From positions 2,823,363-2,887,362 of the forward strand of contig NZ_CP036349.1 in assembly GCF_007753265.1 (NCBI RefSeq): a DNA stretch of 64,000 bases. Direction: 5' to 3'. A program made the translations under genes and the position numbers. Shown here in pieces: positions 55,501 through 62,372 of this stretch. The notes below the pieces were generated by a model, which searched no databases, was not told where the DNA came from, and saw nothing but the letters and a program-made list of their open reading frames with translations. Source of the DNA: Botrimarina mediterranea. GTDB taxonomy: Bacteria; Planctomycetota; Planctomycetia; Pirellulales; Lacipirellulaceae. Within the stretch, counting starts at the first letter, position 1. Every line of letters starts with the position of its first letter.

Positions 55501-55574
55501 CGACCTTCACCATCTCACTGCCAGTCGCATACCACGAGGATAGCTTGATGAAGGTCAGCTCGGTGACAAGCTAG
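52521..55574 (+). CDS. Histidine kinase with N-terminal thioredoxin-like (RedB-like) sensor and three PAS domains
   Basis: A 1017-residue membrane kinase. After a signal sequence (about 10-29) comes an extracytoplasmic thioredoxin-like domain (35-205): LLVFIHPRCRCSRNIL with Cys55 and Cys57 at the redox-site position, then SSGHCLLFDNNRRLLFSGGL and FPVVGCDLQEQ. This layout resembles the RedB family of membrane-linked thioredoxin-fold proteins. Further cysteines are 84, 129, 179 and 205. Membrane segments lie at about 215-235 and 262-300. Three PAS regions follow (from about 345, 475 and 630; each leads into a ..DIT... end), then RLASGVAHEINTPMQF with His760, NLIVNAADAIEEA, VVDTGCGMSSE and GKGSGQGLAIAYNA. 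Predicted to phosphorylate the upstream receiver in response to thiol or redox state (inference). Confidence 0.85.
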   Translation: MSASIQRRSALVGLALVGLLSAFSIAAAETRWPSGTRIDHDGNRKNLLVFIHPRCRCSRNILDHVLSVTETTGVPTKTTFVFYCPVGQPHEWAKNELWDRLDDDVRHTLLVDRGGIEAERFNASSSGHCLLFDNNRRLLFSGGLVAGKDGMPSPPALDALGTHLSGRREAVSAFPVVGCDLQEQSFLSEYDFFTNYGNYMPRIHCLQTAEGRPDWAWIVTLIVLNITVLVGYAKIMRTWRACYLAEEERDRDPKLMDLAWIFFFCGISGYGISTVIFFWPAYRLLALFLLLLAIVTWRFAYDLKPFEESFSAKRVGRQTRESLEEEIAESVARESESREAYRVSQAILDSLPSHVCILNTRGEVILTNARWNRFAVNNGGDEAYLLANYLDICRSATGECRSNALALAEAIERIISEGSGSYTAEYACHSEHQQRWFEVCVMPVEKHLEGATIVTHTDITSRVLAEKEAQAQREEAERLALVAKYTDNAVVITDHEVRIEWVNDGFTRLTGFTLDEVRGKVPGEVLQGVNTDQSTVEFMAERISRKQGFDVEIVNYSKAGKEYWLAMEVRPIEDANGKVNKFIAIESDITDRKRREQELADLNRELSEQNEVICTERRLLTTIIDSLPQAIFWKDQSSTYVGCNSVFAELVGMRSPADIAGRTDFDLAWSQDDALQYAANDREVIAGEQVMVNVEQTQSLSCGTQKTIWTSKTPLFDEHGAIVGLVGAFADITNQKQIERRLAQAEKLESIGRLASGVAHEINTPMQFIGCNVSYLSRIVEQWTGLQTAVSALLNSEGSGGLERLRETLPSEDILRSSEEALADCRLGVERVSEIIGAMKEFAHPGSDDSMPFDINRSIQNAATLTKNATKQHAVVELDLAECGLVQGSASSMSQALVNLIVNAADAIEEASDGGIVPGHITISTRQFEDRVVVRVVDTGCGMSSEVAARAFDPFFTTKGVGKGSGQGLAIAYNAVVEKCGGEIKVDSNPGEGTTFTISLPVAYHEDSLMKVSSVTS

Positions 55575-56159
55575 GCTTAGATGGCGATGCACGTGTGGGC
55601 TAAACCGCGGCGTATGCGACGGCCTGCATCCGCTGCTGAGGCACTCTTCGTGTTGCCAGCTTACGATAGTTGCATCCGCTTCGCTGAGAGAGTCTGCCGA
55701 CCAACTCGCTTTCGCTTATTGCTGGCTCGGTGGCGCCGGCTCTGCTCGGAACTTGCCGATCACGCAACTGACGCGTGCTGCACAAACTCGGGCAAGAGAA
55801 GGGGCCCGTCGAGCGCTGCAGTTATCGATTGCCGATCTCATGTCTCGGGGGCGTTCAAAAAAGGCGCGAGGGCGAGCAACAAACCGAGCCTGCCCCACAG
55901 GTCGTGGCGCCCGCCCTCGCTGATTGCTCTACTCGGCTCGCGGGGCGGACGGGATTAGGTAACTAAACCAGTTTCGGGCTATTCCGCTCCCTGTCGCATT
56001 AAAGTAGCTTTGAGCCCATCAGTCGCGGCGCTCATTCAATAGACTGCGACACGGCAACATTGCACATGGACGTCCGGGTCCTGGCAGAGATCGAAATCTC
56101 TCGAGCGAATTTCCGATCGACACCGCTGGCTATTCGTCAACTTCATTATACGGTTCAGC
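55575..56159. other. Intergenic region, no gene supported
   Basis: About 585 bp after the kinase gene with only short overlapping frames on both strands, none recognisable. Composition stays lower in GC than the sugar-degradation region. It lies between the signalling cluster and an IS remnant and may be decayed mobile DNA. Confidence 0.4.
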
Positions 56160-56990
56160 ATGGAAGGGCCTCCGGACACCGCAGCGATATTTAGCCGACC
56201 GTTGCCGTCGCTCACCTCTTGCCGGGGCGGACGATCTGGCTGGAGTTTCAGGCCGACAGACGAGAGTGCTTGATCGTCTTTGATGTGGACCGCCCGACCG
56301 CACAGACCGACCCACTGAAGTCGCTCCGCGAATTGCGGCAGCGGGACGCGAGTGTCTCCAGCGGAGATCGGCGGATCGTGACGCACGTCGCCCCGTATTG
56401 ATGGCATCCACGGCCCCAACGTTCATTCCCTAATCTGCGTCGGCCCATCCACTGGTAGCGCTTTGGGCGTCGCTTGACCTGCCGAGGTTCGAATCGTCCG
56501 GGCCGATCACCTACGGTGTGGGTCGCGATGCAGGCTAGGAGTTGTTCGTAGGCTAGTTCGCGAAGGCGTGTGCAACAGGCGATTAGTGGCTGGAAGGCTT
56601 CGAGCGTCTGCATCGCCCCCTTGAAGCTAAGCGACCGTGGCAAGAGGTCGTGCCGATTTGCCGCCTTCGCCATGATGGTGCGGATGAGGTTGTAGGCGAG
56701 CACGTGCGTCCAGATCTCCTTACGCACCAGTTCGGGTGTCTTGCAACGCAGTACCTCCATCCGCATGGTCGTCTTGACCGACCCCAGGTCCAGTTCCACG
56801 TTCCATCGTGCTCGATAGAGCGCCGCCAAGTCCTCCTTCGTGAACTCCTCAGGGTGGCGCCGCCGTTAACACCACCGAGAGCCAAGGGATGACGATGAAG
56901 GCAATCGCGGACCCACACGATCGGATAGTCATCCGCCCCTGGAAAGAAGGAATGCTCTCGGCATTACTACGCGCGGCGTGTCGACCACTT
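56160..56990 (-). pseudogene. Decayed IS4-family transposase fragment
   Basis: On the minus strand 56852-56500 reads EEFTKEDLAALYRARWNVEL, GSVKTTMRMEVLRCKTPELV, RKEIWTHVLAYNLIRTIMAK, the C-terminal part of an IS4-type DDE transposase including the YREK-like region. Upstream (56853-56990) only a frameshifted trace (VVLTAA) remains, with a TAA in the main frame, and the N-terminal two thirds with the first two catalytic Asp are gone. The end after RRPKRYQ also drifts out of frame. No terminal inverted repeats were found. A dead remnant. Confidence 0.75.
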
Positions 56991-57009
56991 TCAGATTTCA
57001 GCGCGTTGA

Positions 57010-59670
57010 TCAGTCCGTCGGCAGAAACACCCAAAGGGCCGGCCGTCCACAGTTGCAGTGGACAGCTCGCCCCAAGAGCCCGACACCGCTGGCACTTAAG
57101 AACACGGCCAACCTAGCCGCGTCCCAGGCGCCCCGCACGCCCAGCCTCATGGGGCCGCGGGTGCGATTCTGCACGCTCGGGATCGGGTGAAAGATTGTCT
57201 CAACGAGCCCGGGCCGCTCTGGCTCGTCGTCTTGTCGGGCATCGAGCAGACGCGTTGTGCGATCGAGCGCCTCGGGCAGGTAGCCGGCGTCGTAAAGTTG
57301 TCGATCCAGCTCGGCGACGGCTCGACGACTGAGGGTCGGCAGCACCAGCAGGCCCAAGAACGACCAAAGGGTAAACCAAAGGCTCATTGCGATCGTTCCG
57401 CCCGCCGTGCCAAGTTGATCGGGACCCGCCAACCAAGCCGACACGGCGACTCCGAAGAGGATGAAGCCGATCGCCACCGTACGCCCACGTCCCCATGCTC
57501 CGCTGCCGATCGCCAGCGACCGCCTCTTCAGAGCCAGTTCGAAACCCTCGGCGCCGAGCACCCGCCGCCACTCCAGTGGCAGCAAATGGCCCGTTGGTCG
57601 TGCCACGCCGAGCACGCCCCCGGTGAAACCCTCGTCGGCGGATTCAGCTAGCAACACTCGAAGGTAGTCTTTCCGCTGGAGGTTGTTCGGTTCACTAGGG
57701 GTCAAAGTGAGTGCCGAATACAGCAGCGCCAGTCGAGCTCGCGTCAGCAATAGCAACGCAGCCGCCAGCGTTGCCGCCAAGACGACGCCCACGACTCCCA
57801 GAGCGGCGCCGGCAAGCGTTGCCAAGCAGGCGCACGCGAGGAGGGTGATGGCGTGCATCGCGACTCCCCTGGTCAGCCCCTGCAGGAAGGCGGGAAGCGT
57901 CGGGTGGGCACGCCCGTGGTAACGTGGCAGGAGGTAGCCACCCAGGAAATCAAAGGGGAGTTGGACCAAGATGTAAGCAAAGACGAAGGTGACCAGACTA
58001 GCCAGCGTCCCGATCGCGGAATCGTTGGCGTGCCGGTTGAGCGCAGCTGGAGCGTCCATCGCCAGCGCCAGCGATGAGAGAACAACGATCGTGCCGACCG
58101 CGGAGATGCCAAGCCAAAGGCGTGATCGCCCGTACCCGGAGGCGCCGCTAGAAGCCGCCGTACGCGCCTCACGGGGCGCCTCTCCACCGCGGCGGATCGC
58201 CTCGGCAGTGTCGCGGATCCCCTTGAGCATACCCCCGAAGACGACGTTGTGCAGCGGCGCGACAGCGTACCAGTAGGCGAGTCCTACCAGGCCTCTCGGT
58301 CGGTAGCGCGCCGTCATGGTGAGCCGCGTCTTACCGGCTGAATCCGCCTCGCGGATGTCAAAGTCAAGCTGAGCTTCACCGGGCAGTTTCATCTCTGCAT
58401 GCAGCGACAGCGACCGACCGCGCTCAAGTCCGACAACCCTCCAGAAGTCGAGGGTTTCTCCGTACTCGATGTCCTCGGGATGCCGTCTGCCGCGCCGAAG
58501 TCCCGGACCGCCCACCGCTTGGTCCATCCAGCCACGCAGTCGCCAGAGCAGGTCGCCCGCGTACCAGCCGTGGCCCCCGCCGATCCGGCAGACCGCTGCA
58601 AACACCGAATCGGCGTCCGCCTCGATGTCGATCGAGCGTTCGTCGACAAAGACCTTTCCGCCGGCCCAATCTGGGTCGCCGGGGACGGGTCCAGCTACGG
58701 ACCAGCGTGTCTCGACGCGACCGGCTTGCGTCGCCGAAAGCGCATGGCGGATAGCCTCTCGCACCGTCAGCGCTTCGTGCGGCATCACCTCCTGAACCGG
58801 GTGATCCTCGACCACGACGCGGTTGCTCAGGCCGTCGGCCAAAGGCCGAGCGATCTGGTACGGGACCGGCGTCACGAGGCTGATCCAAGCCGAACTCAGC
58901 CGCGGAGTCAGCACGGGCACCGAGAGGATGAGCCGGCGCCGGAGGCCAAGCTCGGCAGCCGCCACCTGCATCAATTCCTTGTAGGAGAGGACGTCGGGAC
59001 CGCCGACCTCGAGCACCTGTCCCGCGGAGTCGGGCGTCTTGAGGCATTCGGCGAGCCAGTACAGCACGTCGCTGATCGCGACCGGCTGGCACTCGGTTTC
59101 AACCCAACGCGGCGTCACCATCACCGGCAGGCGATTCACGAGATACTGCAGTATCTCGAAGGAAGCGGACCCCGAGCCGATAATCATGGCCGCCCTGAGC
59201 GTCGTTACCGGCACGCCGGTGGAGGCGAGAATCGACTCGGTCTCGCGGCGAGAGCGGAGGTGCTCGCTCAGCGAGTCGCCGACCTCCCCGAGCCCACCCA
59301 GGTAGATGATCCTCTCCACGCCCGCCGCCGCGGCGGCTTCCGCGAAGTTCTGCGCCAGCGCCCGGTCTCGATCGGCATAGCCGGATCCCGCCGCGATCAT
59401 GGAGTGAACAAGGTAGTACGCCGCCGTGCAGCCACGAAGTTGCTCGGCGAGCGTCCGTGGGTCTGAGAGTTCATCCTTCACGACCTCAACGGCGTCGTGC
59501 CGACGCCAAGGCCTTTCGTCGAGCTTCCGGGGGGTCCGGGCGATACACCGGATGGAGTAGCCACGCTCCAGCAGCAGAGGGGCCAAGCGACCGCCGACGT
59601 AGCCCGTCGCGCCCGTCAGGGCGATCCGAGTTCCGCTTGCCGATTTCGGGTTGTCGGCGTCCTGGTTCAT
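57010..59670 (-). CDS. SDR-DUF2867-polytopic membrane fusion protein
   Basis: An 886-residue three-part protein. Residues 14-310 are an atypical NAD(P)-binding Rossmann domain (ALTGATGYVGGRL; YLVHSM; GVERIIYLGGLG), like the YbjT/complex I NDUFA9-type group. Residues about 335-490 are a DUF2867 SRPBCC-like domain (DIEADADSVFAAVCRIGGGH, GWYAGDLLWRLRGWMD, GLAYWYAVAPLHNVVFGGML). From about 515 to the end is a membrane module with five or more segments (near 520-545, 555-580, 605-655, 725-745, 750-775) plus conserved-looking soluble tails (PTSLSRR-type region, IFHPIPSVQNR, AVHCNCGRPALWVF). The first two parts are a known pair; the third is not one I can name. Its ATG overlaps the stop of the small gene upstream. 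Possible quinone- or lipid-related oxidoreductase; function unknown. Confidence 0.8.
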   Translation of the reverse strand: MNQDADNPKSASGTRIALTGATGYVGGRLAPLLLERGYSIRCIARTPRKLDERPWRRHDAVEVVKDELSDPRTLAEQLRGCTAAYYLVHSMIAAGSGYADRDRALAQNFAEAAAAAGVERIIYLGGLGEVGDSLSEHLRSRRETESILASTGVPVTTLRAAMIIGSGSASFEILQYLVNRLPVMVTPRWVETECQPVAISDVLYWLAECLKTPDSAGQVLEVGGPDVLSYKELMQVAAAELGLRRRLILSVPVLTPRLSSAWISLVTPVPYQIARPLADGLSNRVVVEDHPVQEVMPHEALTVREAIRHALSATQAGRVETRWSVAGPVPGDPDWAGGKVFVDERSIDIEADADSVFAAVCRIGGGHGWYAGDLLWRLRGWMDQAVGGPGLRRGRRHPEDIEYGETLDFWRVVGLERGRSLSLHAEMKLPGEAQLDFDIREADSAGKTRLTMTARYRPRGLVGLAYWYAVAPLHNVVFGGMLKGIRDTAEAIRRGGEAPREARTAASSGASGYGRSRLWLGISAVGTIVVLSSLALAMDAPAALNRHANDSAIGTLASLVTFVFAYILVQLPFDFLGGYLLPRYHGRAHPTLPAFLQGLTRGVAMHAITLLACACLATLAGAALGVVGVVLAATLAAALLLLTRARLALLYSALTLTPSEPNNLQRKDYLRVLLAESADEGFTGGVLGVARPTGHLLPLEWRRVLGAEGFELALKRRSLAIGSGAWGRGRTVAIGFILFGVAVSAWLAGPDQLGTAGGTIAMSLWFTLWSFLGLLVLPTLSRRAVAELDRQLYDAGYLPEALDRTTRLLDARQDDEPERPGLVETIFHPIPSVQNRTRGPMRLGVRGAWDAARLAVFLSASGVGLLGRAVHCNCGRPALWVFLPTD

Positions 59671-59927
59671 AAGTCCCTAATATCCGGAGCCAACCAACGA
59701 GCGATACGGTGCGGCCGCGGCGCCACCGGGAGTGACATCAATCCCACCGTCAGCGTGAGACCCAGGCCGCCGCGATTGAGCAAGCCGACTACTGAGGCGA
59801 CTGTGTAGGGTAGCCTGCGAAGACGCCACGCGGCACGGACCCCCGGCAGCACAAGCCGCAACCGGGTTCCCTCCCCAAGGATTTCGACCGGGTAGCCGTC
59901 GAACGATCCCGACAACCGCCCGGCCAC
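59667..59927 (-). CDS. Small hypothetical protein
   Basis: An 86-residue protein with GTG start at 59927, two bases after the previous stop, and an ATGA overlap with the SDR-fusion gene. This packing is the main evidence that it is real. The sequence is basic (RAAWRLRRLPYTVASVVGLL) with one possible membrane or amphipathic segment (NRGGLGLTLTVGLMSLPVA). No family recognised. No ribosome site precedes the GTG, consistent with translational coupling. Confidence 0.5.
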   Translation of the reverse strand: MAGRLSGSFDGYPVEILGEGTRLRLVLPGVRAAWRLRRLPYTVASVVGLLNRGGLGLTLTVGLMSLPVAPRPHRIARWLAPDIRDL

Positions 59928-59929
59928 CG

Positions 59930-60142
59930 TCAGTTTGGGGCCGAGCTAGCCTCCTGCGTACGGACTTTGACGGCGCCGGAGAGGATCCATTCCGCGTGCT
60001 TCGCTTCCTCGCCGACACCCGAAGGGATCTTGATGTGCATATCGACGAAGTCGTAGATGATCTCTGCGTTGCGGCCCGTTAGCCGGTCGTAAAGTCCGAT
60101 CGCTAGGTCGGGCCAGTTGGTGGTCTGAGGATCGGGGTCCAT
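59930..60142 (-). CDS. Small conserved-looking hypothetical protein
   Basis: A 70-residue soluble acidic protein from ATG 60142, which has AAGG at 7 nt; the frame opens at 60175 but the extra residues are Lys-rich leader. The core WPDLAIGLYDRLTGRNAEII followed by YDFVDMHIKIPS and HAEWILSGAVKVRT reads like a compact beta protein. It heads the three-gene unit with 59667 and 57010, which suggests a function connected with the membrane oxidoreductase. No family named. Confidence 0.6.
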   Translation of the reverse strand: MDPDPQTTNWPDLAIGLYDRLTGRNAEIIYDFVDMHIKIPSGVGEEAKHAEWILSGAVKVRTQEASSAPN

Positions 60143-60230
60143 CGTTCTACCTTTTTCTTTTTTAAGAGAGAGCATTCAGGACTGTTTTCGTGGAGCAGCA
60201 CGCCAATCGCCGAACGGCCGGTGTAGGCGT

Positions 60231-60731
60231 TTATCGGTCAACCGGCGACACGGCTTGGAAGAGGAGGTCGCACTCCGATTCGCCGATCCCACCCTGGACG
60301 GTGAGGTCACGACGCCAGCTCCGATGGACGGCTTCCTTGGCCGGGATCTCGATCTGTTTCCAGCCCAGCTCGACGAGACGGCCGATCGAGATCCCAAAGA
60401 CGACTCGGGTAATCCCGGACCAGATGACCGCTCCCTGGCACATACAGCAGGGCTCCGCCGTCGTGTAAAGCGTCAGATGTTCCCAAGCCGGTCCGTCGGT
60501 TTTAGCGTACTGGCTGATTGCGACCATTTCCGCGTGTAGGGTTGGGTCGGTCGCTGAGTCGTTAACCCCCGATGCGACAATGCGCCCCGCGCGACGGTCG
60601 AGGAGCACGGCCCCGAAGGGCGCCTTCGGGTTGCCATGCGCGGCTTCGATCGCGGCATGCATGAAGGCTTGGTCATCTCTTAGCACAGCGTCTACCTGGG
60701 TGGCGCCCGCTATCCGAGAGTGCTGGGTCAC
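60231..60731 (-). CDS. Nucleoside/guanine deaminase (cytidine deaminase superfamily)
   Basis: Cytoplasmic zinc-dependent deaminase of 166 residues. The signature is complete: TLHAEMVAI (zinc-ligand His and catalytic Glu) and TTAEPCCMCQGAVIWSGI (two zinc-ligand Cys), with VNDSATDPT before it. GISIGRLVELGWKQIEIPAK and the C-terminal length suggest a guanine deaminase or nucleoside deaminase rather than the tRNA-editing TadA, but substrate is not certain. GTG at 60731 starts the frame; an internal ATG at residue 24 would cut the first helix. It stands alone, 88 bp upstream of the three-gene unit on the same strand. Confidence 0.87.
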   Translation of the reverse strand: MTQHSRIAGATQVDAVLRDDQAFMHAAIEAAHGNPKAPFGAVLLDRRAGRIVASGVNDSATDPTLHAEMVAISQYAKTDGPAWEHLTLYTTAEPCCMCQGAVIWSGITRVVFGISIGRLVELGWKQIEIPAKEAVHRSWRRDLTVQGGIGESECDLLFQAVSPVDR

Positions 60732-61291
60732 TGCACGGGGAGGCGAATCGCGAGGGCAAAGCCTCTACTCAGTAGAAAGGCCTTTGTTCATCGTCAGATT
60801 CTGCCGACGATCGGTCGCTCCGCGTAAGCGCATTCGAGACGTCTATAGATGTCTGTAGGACGAGGCGGTCAGCACGGCCACCTCGGACTGGCCCCCATCA
60901 CGGCCGCAAGTAGGCTGGACCGTGACGGTCAGCCAAACTATCGAACCATCGGCGCCGACTGGCAACTGGTCGACCATGAGAGTCCGTGGTTTCGGCTGGG
61001 GCATTTTCTTGGGGACAAACAGCCCGTTTCTTCTCGGCAGCCGCCCGAGGGAAACCGGAGAGATCGGCTTGAATCTAGCGTTTGGGAACGGAACTGCCTT
61101 ACCGCGGTCAGATGAGGTCTCAGGCCGGGGGCGAATAACACAGCTTTTCCGAGCTCCGGTGAAAGTGGGTCAGCAAGATTGGATAAGTCGAGAGGCAGGC
61201 AGAGAGGATCCAGTCGGCTGCCTCAATGGTCAGGCCGCTGCTTCGAGCTACAGTGCGAACGGAACCGTTAACTCCCGGAAGGAGACGCCCC
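60732..61291. other. Intergenic region, no gene supported
   Basis: About 560 bp with only short frames (for example 60849-61115 and 60922-61437 on plus) that show no recognisable motif or ribosome site. The AAGGAG box of the small gene at 61292 lies at its right edge. Confidence 0.45.
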
Positions 61292-61480
61292 GTGTTCGGA
61301 TTGTTCGGCGACAAGAAGGCCAAGCTGGAACGGCACTACAACAAACTAGCCGAAGAGGCCTACAAGCTCTCACACACCAACCGGCAGCAGAGCGATTTCA
61401 AACAGGCGGAAGCGGCGGAGGTGCTAAAGCAGATTGAAGCTTTGGAATGCGGCAGCACACCGCGGATGACGAAGTCGTAG
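61292..61480 (+). CDS. Small DUF6435 (Lacal_2735-like) protein
   Basis: A 62-residue cytoplasmic protein. GTG at 61292 is preceded by GGAAGGAG at 7-8 nt, a strong ribosome site; the frame extends to 61226 without another good start. MFGLFGDKKAKLERHYNKLA, then EEAYKLSHTNRQQSDFKQAE and AAEVLKQIEALE match the pattern of this small helical family. Function unknown. It stands alone among decayed mobile DNA. Confidence 0.72.
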   Translation: MFGLFGDKKAKLERHYNKLAEEAYKLSHTNRQQSDFKQAEAAEVLKQIEALECGSTPRMTKS

Positions 61481-61836
61481 GACCGCAATAAATCGACAAA
61501 CAATCGCGTAGCGACGGGGTTTGTTGCGATTACCGCGGCGGCACTGGTCCAAGCTTGCATCTCGCTGAGTTGCCGCTCTGCGAACGTCATCAACTTGACA
61601 CATCTCGGTTGCCGGAATCGGCGATGCCGCGGCGAGACCGCTCGCATTGAAGCGATCGCGTTGAGCGCCCAGGCGGCCGCAGAAGAGCAGGGGATCATCC
61701 CTGGTTCGGCAGGGACATTCAGCGTCCTCACTTCGGGCCGCGGCTACGTCGAATTGCTCTACTCGTCGTCACACGGTGCGGGGCAGCGGCTAAACCGTGG
61801 CGACGCCCGACGTGCCGTCTCGGCCCAGGCGCTCGC
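61481..61836. other. Intergenic region, no gene supported
   Basis: A plus frame at 61595-61843 has no ribosome site or recognisable content. An imperfect inverted repeat links AATCGACAAAC (about 61492) and GTTTGTTGCGATT (about 61520). Nothing else seen. Confidence 0.4.
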
Positions 61837-61839
61837 TCA

Positions 61840-62019
61840 CTGAATAGGCGTGTGATGGCAGACCCGACGCGACAGGCCCACCGCCATCGCCCCCGCCGGG
61901 GCCGTCCAGCCCTCGGCCGCCAAGATAACGACCCGCAGCCGCCGGGCCTTATCCGCGTGCTTCTCGCAATGCTCCCGCCGCTTGAGCTCCCCAAGCGGTA
62001 CGCGATCCTTCACCTCCAT
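61840..62019 (-). pseudogene. IS630-type transposase N-terminal remnant
   Basis: On the minus strand from ATG 62019 the frame reads MEVKDRVPLGELKRREHCEK, then ARRLRVVILAAEGWTAPAGA and MAVGLSRRVC, the N-terminal helix-turn-helix of IS630/ISXO-like transposases. It then loses register (HHTPIQ and stop), with traces of the following region in other frames, and the DDE domain is missing. No inverted repeats recognised. Dead fragment. Confidence 0.65.
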
Positions 62020-62372
62020 CCCCAACCTCCCAGAGCCCTGCGGTCGACTTAACGGCCGTATCCTGGGTGAGATGGGTGGGCGCAAGTGAAAGCGCGCTGA
62101 TACTTACTAGAACGCGTATGAGAGGTCTGGTCAGCGAGAATCGAGGTGTCGCGCGGGTCCACAGCTTCGCGATCGAGCGTAGCGACTTCTTCACTGACCG
62201 CACGTATCCCTGTCAGGCGTTGCCTGCAATCAGGGGGCGAACGTGTGAGGGTTGCCCCTAGTGCAGGCCCGTCTAGACTCAAGGCAAAGAGCCACGAGCG
62301 ATCGCCTTAATCCGCGGCCGTTCCGCGTTGGCTGTCAGAGCCGGCTAGCACCCGAACTGGAGCAACGAAGCG
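62020..62372. other. Intergenic region upstream of the MscS gene
   Basis: No gene seen. It should hold the promoter of the mechanosensitive channel gene; GGAG lies 11 nt before its ATG. Confidence 0.45.

Noticed and set aside
58399-59466. 355-codon plus-strand frame opposite the SDR-fusion gene
   Set aside because: Shadow frame without signal, motif or ribosome site; the Rossmann and DUF2867 motifs are on the minus strand.
61595-61843. 82-codon plus-strand frame
   Set aside because: No ribosome site, no recognisable content, and it runs into the antisense of the IS630 fragment.
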